Assembly: GCA_039696685.1 (NCBI GenBank) | Contig: CP155566.1 | Span: 62,001 to 126,000 of the forward strand | DNA: 64,000 nucleotides | DNA from: Vibrio sp. CDRSL-10 TSBA | GTDB lineage: Bacteria; Pseudomonadota; Gammaproteobacteria; Enterobacterales; Vibrionaceae | Direction: 5' to 3' | In this document: positions 44,678 to 54,657 of the stretch, one piece after another | Numbering within the stretch: position 1 is the first letter of the stretch | How the letters are laid out: the number at the start of each line of letters is the position of its first letter | Notes under the pieces: model-generated | The model's input: only the letters and a program-made list of their open reading frames with translations | Told to the model about the DNA's origin: nothing | Databases searched by the model: none | Translations under genes and position numbers: made by a program

Positions 44678-46853
44678 ATGATAGATCCCTCTCTCTTAAT
44701 TGACGGTTTGAACGACAAACAACGCGAAGCGGTGGCTGCACCGCTTGAAAACCTGTTAGTGCTGGCGGGGGCAGGCAGTGGTAAAACCCGGGTGCTGGTG
44801 CATCGCATTGCGTGGCTGATGTCGGTCGAGCAGGCATCGCCGTTTTCGATCATGTCGGTGACCTTCACCAACAAAGCCGCCGCGGAAATGCGCGGCCGGA
44901 TTGAAGAGCTGATGATGGGCAGCGCGTCGGGGATGTGGAACGGCACTTTCCACGGCATTTGTCATCGTATTCTGCGTGCCCACTATCTTGATGCTAAGCT
45001 GCCGGAAGATTTTCAGATCATCGATGGTGATGATCAGCAGCGTCTGCTGAAACGTCTGATCAAAGCGCAGAATCTGGATGACAAACAGTGGCCGGCGCGC
45101 CAGGTTTCGTGGTGGATCAACGGTAAGAAAGACGAAGGGCTGCGCCCGGCGCACATCGATGCGTACCGCGATCCGGTCACTCAGACTTATTTGCAGATTT
45201 ACTCGGCGTATCAGGAAGCGTGTGATCGCGCAGGTCTGGTCGACTTTGCCGAAATCCTGCTGCGTGCGCTCGAGCTGCTGCGCGATAACAAGCATATTCG
45301 CGAGCACTATCAGGCGCGCTTCAAACATATTCTGGTCGACGAATTTCAGGATACCAACAACATCCAGTACGCCTGGCTGCGCATGATGGCCGGCCCGGAT
45401 GCCCATGTGATGATCGTTGGTGATGATGACCAGTCGATTTACGGCTGGCGCGGCGCCAAAGTCGAGAATATCGAAAAGTTTACCCTCGAATTTCCGAGCG
45501 TGAACACCATCCGCCTCGAGCAGAACTACCGCTCGACCAAAACCATTCTTGAAGCGTCCAACACCCTGATTGCCAATAACACCGAGCGGATGGGGAAAGA
45601 AACTGTGGACCGAAGGCCAGGTAGGCGATCCGATTTCGGTCTATTCGGCGTATAACGAGCTGGATGAAGCGCGCTTTGTGGTCGGTAAAATCAAAGAGTG
45701 GCACGACAACGGCGATATCCTCAATGATTGCGCGATCCTGTACCGTAACAACGCCCAGTCACGGGTGCTGGAAGAGGCGCTGATTCAGGCCGGTCTGGCG
45801 TACCGCATTTATGGCGGCATGCGCTTCTTCGAGCGGCAGGAAATCAAAGATGCGCTCAGCTATCTGCGCCTGATGAATAACCGTTTTGATGACACCGCGT
45901 TCGAGCGGGTGGTCAATACACCAACTCGTGGCCTGGGCGATAAAACCCTGGATACGATACGTTTTGCGGCCCGTGACCGCGGTTGTACCCTGTGGCAGGC
46001 CAGTGTGGCCCTGCTGGAAGAAAAAGTCCTGGCCGGGCGCGCGGCATCGGCACTGAGCCGTTTTGTTGAGCTGATTAACGCGCTGGAAGATGACAGCGCG
46101 GAAATGCCGTTGCATGAGCAGACCGACCATGTGATCAAAACCTCCGGCCTGTTTGAGATGTACCAGCAGGAAAAAGGCGAGAAGTCCAAAGCACGGATTG
46201 AGAACCTGGAAGAGCTGGTCACCGCGACCCGTCAGTTTGAAAAGCCGGAAGAAGCGGACGAAATGACCATGCTGACTGCGTTTCTGACCCATGCGGCACT
46301 GGAAGCCGGCGAAGGTCAGGCGGATGAATTTGACGATGCGGTGCAGCTGATGACGCTGCACAGTGCCAAAGGGCTGGAATTCCCGCTGGTGTTTATGGTC
46401 GGGGTGGAAGAGGGCATGTTCCCGAGCCAGATGTCCGCCGAGGAAGCCGGACGTCTCGAAGAAGAGCGCCGTTTGTGCTACGTCGGTATGACCCGGGCGA
46501 TGAAGAAACTCTACATCACCTACGCCGAGATGCGCCGTTTGTACGGGCAGGACAAATACCACAAGCCGTCGCGTTTTATTCGGGAGCTGCCGGAAACCTG
46601 CCTGGACGAAGTACGCATGAAAGCCCAGGTCAGCCGTCCGGCCAGCAGTGGCCGTTTCAGCCAGACCGTGGTGAAAGAGACCTTTAACGAAACCGGCTTC
46701 AACTTAGGTTCGCGGGTGATGCACCCGAAATTTGGTGAAGGCACCATTATCAACTTTGAAGGCAGCGGCGCGCAGAGCCGGGTCCAGGTGGCGTTCAATG
46801 GTGAAGGTATCAAGTGGCTGGTGACTGCTTATGCCAAACTGGAAAAACTGTAA
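44678..46853 (+). CDS. uvrD: DNA helicase II UvrD, one frameshift
   Basis: 724 residues after correction, the standard length. SF1A 3'-5' helicase for nucleotide excision and mismatch repair. Walker [10 protein letters not shown] (about 29-37), DEFQDTNN (about 220), DDDQSIYGWRGA, LMTLHSAKGLEFP and VGMTRAMKKL. The C-terminal RNAP-binding Tudor-like region (GSRVMHPKFGEGTIINFEG) is present. The frame breaks at 45599-45603 (GAAAC); removing one A restores RMGKELWTEGQVGD. Loss of uvrD would give a strong mutator, so an error is more likely than inactivation. Confidence 0.95.
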
Positions 46854-46876
46854 CTGGCATAGTGTTGCTGTAACAG

Positions 46877-46902
46877 AACCGGTCTGATGGCCGGTTTTTT
46901 TA
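46877..46902 (+). terminator. Terminator of uvrD
   Basis: AACCGG(TC)TGATGGCCGGTT stem followed by TTTTTTT, 23 bp after the stop. Confidence 0.8.
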
Positions 46903-46950
46903 TGCATCGTGGCTGGCGTGGTTCGTGACTTGTTTGTCCGGCGCAGAAAA

Positions 46951-47367
46951 AGAAAAACCCCGAGGGGCCTGAGCCCTTCGGGGTTATAGTCTTACTCGCA
47001 GCAATCCGGCTACTAAAAGGTGCTCCCTGCATCTTTTCCCTGATAAGTGTGCTGTAATCCTTCAGCGCAATCCGTTCATCGCCATCCTAGCGGTGTCCTT
47101 GATCATCCTGATCTGCTAACCATCCACGTTAGCTCACATCACTTGTTCCCTGAGCGGTGTCCCTGACATCATCCTGATGTTAAGTCCTTTCCTCGTCCAG
47201 AGGAGTCCATCGTCTTTCCCTTGTCGTCGCCATCCTGGTAACGATTGAGTCCGTTCAATGTCCTGTTTGCTATCCTTGCCGATCATTCATCCTGAACAAC
47301 CGCATCTTCATCCTGAAGATCACCAATCCTTAGTGATTCCCTATTCCGTGTCAGCATCCTTCCGACA
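46951..47367 (-). ncRNA. csrB: CsrB-family regulatory RNA
   Basis: Read on the minus strand, this 0.4-kb gene-free region holds more than twenty GGA motifs, many as CAGGATG, AAGGA or AGGGA in predicted hairpin loops (such as TTCAGGATGAA, ATCAGGATGAT and CCAGGATGG). It ends in a strong terminator (AACCCCGAAGGGCTC / GGCCCCTCGGGGTT then TTTCTTTTTC). This is the hallmark of CsrB/RsmZ sRNAs, which sequester the translational regulator CsrA. A promoter and a VarA-type box lie upstream. Position between uvrD and ggt is likely conserved in vibrios. Vibrio genomes carry several csr RNAs, so csrB versus csrC/csrD is uncertain. Confidence 0.88.
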
Positions 47368-47373
47368 CCGTTC

Positions 47374-47401
47374 ATATTACTGATTACACGCTTTTCAGCA
47401 A
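47374..47401 (-). promoter_or_regulatory. Sigma-70 promoter of the Csr RNA
   Basis: On the minus strand TTGCTG, 16 bp, TAATAT, placing the transcript start near 47367, at the first GGA-rich hairpin. Confidence 0.65.
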
Positions 47402-47525
47402 CGTAGTGAAATCGATTTCTTGAATAATTATTTCACTTTTATTACATGCGATCCATTTAAATCAATGGTTTAGCTTGGTTGTCTACCCGTTTTTCCTAAT
47501 AAAAAGCGAAATTTACCTACCGGCT

Positions 47526-47543
47526 TGTGAGAGATCTCTTACA
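47526..47543. promoter_or_regulatory. VarA/UvrY/GacA upstream activating sequence
   Basis: TGTGAG-AGATCT-CTTACA matches the GacA-family box TGTAAG-N6-CTTACA with one mismatch. It lies about 160 bp upstream of the Csr RNA start, the usual distance. It is embedded in a longer 30-bp palindrome (47520-47549) which could also act as the end of the ggt transcript. Confidence 0.75.
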
Positions 47544-47587
47544 AGCCGGCGGGCTGATCGGCCAGAACGTAACTAGGCACCGAATGG

Positions 47588-49363
47588 CTAATTACCGATC
47601 GCCACCCCTTCGCGGCGCGGATCCGCCGCGCCCTGCAGGCCCTGTTCGCTGATGCGAATGGCGTGCAGCCCCGAGTTGAGATCACGTATCGTCACCTTGA
47701 CGCCGAGTTTCTCCAGCTCCGGAGCCAGTTTTTCAGCGGCCGTGCCCTGCTCCAGATCGGTGTCGGCGAAGCGGCTCAGTACGTGTGGTTGATTGATAGC
47801 GGACTGAATATCCATGCCCCATTGCAGATGGGCGATCAGTGCTTGAGCCACATAGCCGATGATGCGGCTGCCGCCGGGTGAGCCGATCGCCAGATAAGGT
47901 TTATCCCCCTGCATCACCACCGTGGGTGACATGGAAGAACGCGGCCGTTTGCCCGGCTCGAGCCGGTTGGCAATCGGACGGCCGTTGTTGTGGGTGGCAA
48001 AGGAAAAGTCGGTCAGCTCGTTGTTGAGCAGAAAACCGCGTACAAACAGACGTGAGCCGAACACATTCTCTATCGACGTGGTCATTGAGACCACATTGCC
48101 GTCTTTGTCAACGATATTGAAGTGGCTGGTGGAAGGCAGTTCAAGCGACTGATCGTCGCTGAGCAGCATGGCATGCTGCCAGTGCGGATTGCCAGCTTTG
48201 ACCTCACTCAGCGCCTTGCCCGGAGTGATCAGTTTGGCGCGCCGGCCGAGATAGGCTTTGTCGAGCAGACCTTCGCTCGGCATCGGCACATAATCCTGGT
48301 CGGCCATGTACAGGCCGCGGTCGGCAAAGGCCAGGCGCGAAGCGTCGCCAATTACCTGCCAGGACAGGGCACTGTCCTGGCCCCAGCCTTTGAGGTCGTA
48401 TTTCTCACTGATGGCGAGGATTTGACCCAGTGTCAGGGCGCCGGAGCTGGGTGGCCCCATGCCGCATACCTGATAGCTTTGGTATGGCGCGCACACCGCA
48501 TCACGCTGCTTAATTTGGTAGGCATCAAAATCAGCCTGCGCAAGCACTCCCGGGTTGCCGGGCGCCTGTTGTACCGTGCGCACGATGTCGCGGGCAATCT
48601 CGCCCTGATAGAAAGCTTTGGCACCGTGTTGCGCGATCTGCTCTAACGTATCGGCATACATGGGATTTTTGAGATTGTGACCCGCCTGCAGTGGCTGGCC
48701 CTTGGCGTCAAAGAAGTAGGCTTCTGCACCGGCAAAGCGGCTCAGCCGGTCGGCATCTTCGGCAATCAGGGTCGCAAGACGCGGGCTGACTTCAAATCCT
48801 TGCCGGGCGAGTGCAATAACCGGCTCAATCAGGCGCGCCCATTGCAGCTGACCATATTTTTGATGGGTATCCCACAGCAGTTTGACTGTGCCGGGAGTGC
48901 CGACCGAGCGTCCGCCGACTACGGCATCATAGAACTCTAGCGGCTGGCCGCTTGCGTCCTGAAACAGAGTTGGCGTCGCGGCCAGCGGCGCGGTTTCACG
49001 CCCGTCATAGGTGGTCAGCTCCTGATTTTCGGCGTCAAAATAGACCAGAAATGCCCCGCCGCCGATGCCGGACGACTGCGGCTCGACCAGGCCGAGCATC
49101 AGTTGCACCGCCACCATGGCATCAATCGCATTACCACCGGCGCGCAGTACCTTAGCTCCTGCCTCGGCCGCCAGCGGGTTGGCCGCTGTGACCATCCAGT
49201 GCTGGGCGCTGACCAGGTTCTTCTCCTGATAGCCGCTGCTCTGCTCCGGCGCGACACTGTCGGTCACCTGGCCTGAGAGGGTCGAATCGGCGCCGTGCGC
49301 GCCTAACGATAATAACAGCCCGGATAAGGCCAGTGCGCGTGTCGCGCTGGTACTGTGGTGCAT
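47588..49363 (-). CDS. ggt: Gamma-glutamyltransferase / glutathione hydrolase
   Basis: 591 residues, periplasmic precursor with signal peptide (residues 1-24, HGA-DST). It cleaves and transfers gamma-glutamyl groups of glutathione. It autoprocesses before the catalytic Thr of STSHFNIVD (about residue 400). The large subunit begins with HWMVTAANPLAAEAG and the small subunit includes the MTTSIENVFGSR and SSMSPTVV motifs. In order behind uvrD and the Csr RNA. Confidence 0.94.
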   Translation of the reverse strand: MHHSTSATRALALSGLLLSLGAHGADSTLSGQVTDSVAPEQSSGYQEKNLVSAQHWMVTAANPLAAEAGAKVLRAGGNAIDAMVAVQLMLGLVEPQSSGIGGGAFLVYFDAENQELTTYDGRETAPLAATPTLFQDASGQPLEFYDAVVGGRSVGTPGTVKLLWDTHQKYGQLQWARLIEPVIALARQGFEVSPRLATLIAEDADRLSRFAGAEAYFFDAKGQPLQAGHNLKNPMYADTLEQIAQHGAKAFYQGEIARDIVRTVQQAPGNPGVLAQADFDAYQIKQRDAVCAPYQSYQVCGMGPPSSGALTLGQILAISEKYDLKGWGQDSALSWQVIGDASRLAFADRGLYMADQDYVPMPSEGLLDKAYLGRRAKLITPGKALSEVKAGNPHWQHAMLLSDDQSLELPSTSHFNIVDKDGNVVSMTTSIENVFGSRLFVRGFLLNNELTDFSFATHNNGRPIANRLEPGKRPRSSMSPTVVMQGDKPYLAIGSPGGSRIIGYVAQALIAHLQWGMDIQSAINQPHVLSRFADTDLEQGTAAEKLAPELEKLGVKVTIRDLNSGLHAIRISEQGLQGAADPRREGVAIGN

Positions 49364-49520
49364 CCCTGTCTCCCTGATTAGTGTCCATTCACTTGTTCAG
49401 AGTGGCAGCCGGGGCGGTATTTTTCCAGCCCAGACAGGAAAATATGCAACCGTGTTAGCGGTTTAGCGCGTGTTTATTATTTTTCAATATGTGTATTATT
49501 TTTTAACGGGCGATACCGCT

Positions 49521-50177
49521 TTAGCTCAGTAAGCCGCTCAGTGACTGGTACAGGATCATCACGCCGATGGCAGTGAAAATCACCCCGCACAGCAGATCGA
49601 TATAGCGGCTGGCGGCCTGCAGCTTTTGTTGCAGGCGGCGGGTTGACAGCATCCAGGCCAGCGCGGCAAACCAGGCCAGCGCCAGTCCCCACAGAATCAG
49701 CAGCGCGATGCCTTTGCCGCCGAATGACATTCCGGCCGGGACCAGCGTCGACATCAGGCTGACAAAAAATACCAGCGCTTTCGGGTTGAGAATATTGGTC
49801 ATAAAGCCGCGCGAAAAGGCCTGGCGTTTGTTACTCAGCAGCAGCTCCGGTTTGTGGCTCAGCTCGCCCGGAGCCTGTGACCAGTTCGTCAGGGTGGCGC
49901 GCAGCGCACCATAGCCCAGATAGAGCAGATAGCTGCCGCCGCACAGTTGCAGCAGGGCAAACAGCACCGGCTGCTGGTGGACCAGATAACTGACTCCGGT
50001 CAGGCTGAGCAGAGAGTGCATCAGAATACCGAACGATAAGCCGAGGGCAATATACAGTCCGGTCTGGCGGCCATAACGGCTGGCATTTTGCACCACCAGG
50101 GCGACATCAGGACCGGGGCTCATCAGGGCGATAAAATGGACGGTGGCAAGGGTAACAAGAATACTGACTTCATTCAT
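49521..50177 (-). CDS. LysE/RhtB family amino-acid exporter
   Basis: 218 residues, about six TM helices. The N-terminal signature ALMSPGPDVALVVQNASRYGR is typical of the RhtB branch, followed by GLSFGILMHSLLSLTG. It exports amino acids or analogues; the substrate is unknown. A divergent regulator-type partner is not apparent; the AraC gene upstream is in the same orientation, 91 bp away. Confidence 0.9.
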   Translation of the reverse strand: MNEVSILVTLATVHFIALMSPGPDVALVVQNASRYGRQTGLYIALGLSFGILMHSLLSLTGVSYLVHQQPVLFALLQLCGGSYLLYLGYGALRATLTNWSQAPGELSHKPELLLSNKRQAFSRGFMTNILNPKALVFFVSLMSTLVPAGMSFGGKGIALLILWGLALAWFAALAWMLSTRRLQQKLQAASRYIDLLCGVIFTAIGVMILYQSLSGLLS

Positions 50178-50268
50178 AACAACACATCTCCTGCGATCAG
50201 GGTGCTATTGTGCCAGTTGGCGCAGGTTGTCGCTTGTAAATTACTGGCAGGTTGTCGCTCGTAAATTA

Positions 50269-51069
50269 CTAACAGTGGCCGACCGCGGAAGGTGAGACAC
50301 CATAAGTGTGTTTGAACGCTTTGGTGAAGTGGGCCTGATCGTAGAAACCGACCTGCTGCGCCACTTCCGTACCGGAAATGCCGGCTTTGATCAGCTTCAT
50401 GCCCTGCTCCAGTCGCAGCCGGCTCAGCCAGGCGTAAGGCGTCATGCCGGTGCGGGCTTTAAAATGGCGCTGCAACTGGGTCGGTGTCAGGTCGCACAGT
50501 GCGGCCAGTTGCTCCAGGCGCACGGCCTGATCCAGGTGGGCCAGCAGGTACTCTTTCAGAGTGGCCAGCGACTGGCGGCCGAGTGCGACCGGGGCGCGTT
50601 CCTTACTGGCGCCGTAGCGTTGCACCAGACCGGAAAAGCCTTCGTAGGGCAGGCAGTCTTTGGCTAACTGGCTCAGGCTTGGCTCTGCCAGGGCCTGATG
50701 CAGATGACATAACCGGCTGAACAGCTGCGGGTCGCTGACAATCAGGCGGTCAAAGCTCATCATCTGCTGCGGTTGACTCAGTTCGAGATGCTGGTTAAAC
50801 CAATCCGGCTCAATCGCAAACACCCGGACCTGATAACCGGATGCAGCCAGCGAGCGGCCGTCGTGCAGTTCATCCGGCGGCATGATCACCAGTTCGCCGT
50901 GACCGACCTGATGCTGGGTGCCCTGATGGGCAAAGCGCTGCTGGCCCTGAGTGATCAGTCCGAGGTGGAAATCGAGATGATAATGACGCTGAAAGGCGAA
51001 TTCATGGTAGTCGCCTTCAATCAGGCTGATGGCAGAATCGGGCGTGGTGCGGTAGCGAACTTTATCCAT
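50269..51069 (-). CDS. AraC family transcriptional regulator
   Basis: 266 residues: N-terminal cupin-like sensor (about 10-130, with HYHLDFHLGLITQGQQRF and ELVIMPPDELHDG) and a C-terminal double HTH (about 165-262, LEQLAALCDLTPTQLQRHFK and VAQQVGFYDQAHFTKAFKH). It lies directly upstream of the LysE-type exporter, as AraC/LysE pairs often do, so it probably controls that exporter (inference). Confidence 0.88.
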   Translation of the reverse strand: MDKVRYRTTPDSAISLIEGDYHEFAFQRHYHLDFHLGLITQGQQRFAHQGTQHQVGHGELVIMPPDELHDGRSLAASGYQVRVFAIEPDWFNQHLELSQPQQMMSFDRLIVSDPQLFSRLCHLHQALAEPSLSQLAKDCLPYEGFSGLVQRYGASKERAPVALGRQSLATLKEYLLAHLDQAVRLEQLAALCDLTPTQLQRHFKARTGMTPYAWLSRLRLEQGMKLIKAGISGTEVAQQVGFYDQAHFTKAFKHTYGVSPSAVGHC

Positions 51070-51150
51070 GTGGAACCGGTGAAAATAGCAACAATCTCAT
51101 TCAGCTTAACGGGCCGGAATGAGATTGTCTTGTAAAAAACGATCAGGGTT

Positions 51151-52083
51151 TTACTTGAGTGCCGCCTGCTGTGCGCTGCGCACCATGGCGTTCTGGCGGC
51201 GGCGCTGGCCGAGCCCGTCCCAGGTGAAAATCAGCAGCGCGCTCCAGATAAAGGCGAAGGTAATCGCTTTATCGGCACTGAACGCTTCGCCATAGATAAG
51301 CACTGCCAGCACAAACATCAGGCTCGGACCAATGTACTGGAAGAACCCCAGGGTGGAGAGTTTGAGCCGGGTTGCCGCACCGGTAAAACAGAGCAGCGGC
51401 AGGGTGGTGATCACCCCGGCGGCGATGAGCAGGGTATTGATGTGCCAGTCGTTGAGCAGCATCGAACTGGTCGGTGAATCGGCAAACCAGGCCAGATAAA
51501 GCAGCGCCACCGGCACCAGCAGCAGGGTTTCGATAAACAGGCCGCTCAGCGCATCGACGCCGACTTTTTTGCGCAGCAGGCCGTACACGGCAAAAGTGAT
51601 GGCCAGCACGAACGCCACGATTGGCAGAGAGCCGAATACCACCAGCTGAATCGCTACCCCAATCACCGCCAGCAGCACGGCAAACCACTGCAGTTTGCGC
51701 AGTCGTTCACCCAGAAACAGCATACCGAGCACGATATTAATCAGCGGGTTAATGTAGTAACCCAGGCTGGCATCCAGCATGTGGTTGGCGTTAATCGCCC
51801 AGATAAAGGTTAGCCAGTTGGCGCCGATCAGCAGCGCGGTGACCAGCAGGAAAGCAACTTTTTTCGGCGTGCGCAGTACACTGAGCACGCCGCGCCATTG
51901 CTTGCTGAAGTGGAGCAGGGCGGCGAGCAGAAAGAACGACCATACCACCCGGTGACTCAGTACTTCCAGAGCCGCCACAGAACTCACAGTTTTAAAGTAG
52001 ATCGGCGCAATTCCCCACATAATGTAGGCAGCCAGCGCCAGGAAGACGCCTTTGCGGACTTCCTGTTGTTGTTCAAATGTCAT
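51151..52083 (-). CDS. rarD: EamA-family transporter RarD
   Basis: 310 residues with about ten TM helices in two EamA halves. The RarD start RKGVFLALAAYIMWGIAPIYFK and the GANWLTFIWAINANHMLDASLGY segment are characteristic. Proteins named RarD were linked to chloramphenicol tolerance; the substrate is unproven. It is divergent from recQ as in V. cholerae. Confidence 0.92.
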   Translation of the reverse strand: MTFEQQQEVRKGVFLALAAYIMWGIAPIYFKTVSSVAALEVLSHRVVWSFFLLAALLHFSKQWRGVLSVLRTPKKVAFLLVTALLIGANWLTFIWAINANHMLDASLGYYINPLINIVLGMLFLGERLRKLQWFAVLLAVIGVAIQLVVFGSLPIVAFVLAITFAVYGLLRKKVGVDALSGLFIETLLLVPVALLYLAWFADSPTSSMLLNDWHINTLLIAAGVITTLPLLCFTGAATRLKLSTLGFFQYIGPSLMFVLAVLIYGEAFSADKAITFAFIWSALLIFTWDGLGQRRRQNAMVRSAQQAALK

Positions 52084-52336
52084 TGTAATATCTCGTTTAA
52101 CATCGCCATCCCGGCCGGGCGCGACACCACCCCGCTACAAGAGGTGATTTACCAGCCAGTATACCGTGTAAACCATGTCGATGTGCAATCAAGCTTGGCG
52201 GTGCAACGCAATTACTTTGCCGATAGCGGTTTAATTCACCGCCAAAGGTCACTACAATATCCGGCTGCTTACTGCCTCGCTCAGCGCTGGCAGTCATCTT
52301 TATTGCTAATTCATCTGTTCATCATCGAGAGCCTGC

Positions 52337-54173
52337 ATGACCGCCACTTTAATCGCTGAACAATCCGACGCCTTGCCAGAGCCGCAGCAGATCCTGCGCG
52401 ATGTGTTCGGCTACCAGACTTTCCGCGTTGGCCAGCAGGAAGTGATCGACGCGGCAGTGGCCGGCGAAGACTCACTGGTGATCATGCCGACCGGTGGTGG
52501 TAAATCCTTGTGCTACCAGATCCCGGCCCTGGCACGGGAAGGGGTGACGGTGGTGATTTCACCGCTGATTTCGCTGATGAAAGACCAGGTCGACCAGCTC
52601 AAGGCCAACGGTGTGTCGGCGGAGTGTGTCAACTCGACCCAGACCCGCGATGCGCTGATCTCTATTTATAACCGGGTACATGCCGGGCAGATTAAACTGC
52701 TGTATGTTTCTCCGGAGCGGGTCCTGACCCAGGACTTTATCGAACGGCTGCATAACCTGCCGCTGGCGATGATTGCGGTCGATGAGGCGCACTGTATTTC
52801 CCAGTGGGGACACGATTTCCGCCCGGAATACGCGGCGCTCGGCCAGCTCAAGCAGCAGTTTCCGCACGTGCCGTTTATGGCTCTGACCGCGACCGCGGAT
52901 GATGCGACGCGCAGTGACATTCTGCACCGCCTTAATCTGACTGATCCGCACGTTTATCTGGGCAGTTTCGACCGGCCGAACATTCGCTATACCCTGATGG
53001 AAAAGCACAAGCCGGTGTCGCAGGTGATCCGTTATCTCGGCACACAAAAAGGCCAGTGCGGCATTATCTATTGCGGCAGTCGTAAAAAAGTCGAAATGCT
53101 GACCGAGAAGCTGTGCAGCAACCACATCCGCGCCGCCGGTTATCATGCCGGGATGGACGTGGACGAGCGCGTCTATGTGCAGGATGCGTTTCAAAAGGAT
53201 GACATCCAGATCGTGGTCGCCACCGTGGCGTTTCGGTATGGGCATCAACAAACCCAACGTGCGCTTTGTGGTTCACTTTGATATTCCGCGCAACATCGAA
53301 TCCTACTATCAGGAAACCGGTCGCGCCGGGCGTGATGGCCTGCCGGCAGAAGCCGTGATGCTGTATGACCCGGCCGATATCGCCTGGCTGCGCCGCATGC
53401 TGGATGAAAAGCCGGACGGTGCGCAGAAACAGGTCGAAACCCATAAGCTGACGGCCATGAGCAGTTTTGCCGAAGCGCAGACCTGCCGCCGTCAGGTACT
53501 GCTCAACTACTTTGGCGAATATCGCGATAAGCCATGCGGCAACTGCGACGTGTGCCTCGATCCGCCCAAGCATTTCGATGCCACCGAAGAGGCGCGTAAA
53601 GCGTTGTCGTGTGTGTACCGGGTCAATCAGAGCTTTGGTATCGGCTATGTGGTTGAAGTGCTGCGTGGAATGCAGAATATCCGTATCCGCGAGCAGGGCC
53701 ACGATAAACTGTCGACCTACGGCCTGGGGCGCGATCACAGCCACGATTACTGGGTGAGTATTTTCCGTCAGCTGATCCATAAAGGGCTGCTGCATCAGAA
53801 TATTACCCGTAATTCGACCCTGCAGCTGACCGAAGAGGCGCGTCCGCTGCTGCGCGGCGATATGTCGATTGAGCTGGCAGTGCCGCGTCTGGATACGGCG
53901 GTACGCGCCGCTAAAGCAGATAAACTGTCGAGCAAGAATTACGATAAGGCGCTGTTTGCCAAACTGCGCAAGTTGCGTAAATCCATCGCTGATGAAGAAG
54001 GCCTGCCACCGTACGTGGTGTTCAGTGATGCCACGCTGATTGATATGGCGGAAATCCTGCCGACCTCGTACGGAGAAATGCTGGCGGTCAACGGCGTGGG
54101 GCAGCGTAAACTGGATAAATACGCCGACCCGTTTTTGGACTTAATTCAGGAGCATCTGACTTATCATGGCTGA
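52337..54173 (+). CDS. recQ: ATP-dependent DNA helicase RecQ, one frameshift
   Basis: 611 residues after correction. Walker A PTGGGKSLCYQIP (about 53-65), DEAHCISQWGHDFRPEY, LTATAD, and motif VI YYQETGRAGRDG. Zn ligands are in CRRQVLLNYFGE and CGNCDVC, and an HRDC domain lies near the end. The frame breaks at 53230-53234 (GTTTC); removing one T restores VVATVAFGMGINKPNVRFV, helicase motif V. It is divergent from rarD and overlaps the next gene by 8 bp. Confidence 0.95.
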
Positions 54174-54468
54174 GTTTGGCTTAACGGAATACCTTGCCGC
54201 ACAAGGGCGCATTATTGTTGCCGCGCCAGCGTTTGATTATGACTCGTTTCCGCCGCTGGGCGAGCGTCTGGTGGCCGGACTGTCGGCGCGCATCATCGAA
54301 AAACAGAGCGATGCCGACCTGCACTCCTGGCTGATTGATTTTGAAGGGTGTCAGCTGATGCTGCGCGCAGAACACTACAGTGAAAGTGTGTGGCTGGAAG
54401 CGCTGGGTCAGGGGCTGGCGGATGAAGAGCTGGCCTTTATCGCCACGCTGCTGCAACGCGGCATCTGA
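54166..54468 (+). CDS. DUF3630 family protein
   Basis: 100 residues (MAEFGLTEYLAAQGRIIVAA). Its ATG lies inside the last codons of recQ, so it is translationally coupled. It matches the DUF3630 family, found behind recQ in vibrios and relatives; function unknown. Acidic, soluble, no signal peptide. Confidence 0.85.
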   Translation: MAEFGLTEYLAAQGRIIVAAPAFDYDSFPPLGERLVAGLSARIIEKQSDADLHSWLIDFEGCQLMLRAEHYSESVWLEALGQGLADEELAFIATLLQRGI

Positions 54469-54608
54469 ATGACTTATTTTTGATAGACGAGCCGTTGTTA
54501 ATAAACGAACTGTTTTTAATCAACTAAATTTTTTTAATCAACGGATTGTTTCAAGCAATGAGCTGTTTTCAAGCAATGACAGCCCCCTGCGTTCATCGGC
54601 CGGGCCCC

Positions 54609-54640
54609 AAAAAAGCCCCTTGCGGGGCTGTTTGCGTTTT
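54609..54640 (-). terminator. Terminator of the ABC exporter gene
   Basis: On the minus strand CAGCCCCGCAAGGGGCTTTTTTGGGG: a GCCCC/GGGGC stem with a GCAA loop and six T residues. Confidence 0.85.
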
Positions 54641-54657
54641 GGTGTGCTGATATGGGC

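Noticed and set aside
45759..46562. Long antisense frame opposite uvrD
   Set aside because: Same reason: complementary shadow of a well-identified gene.
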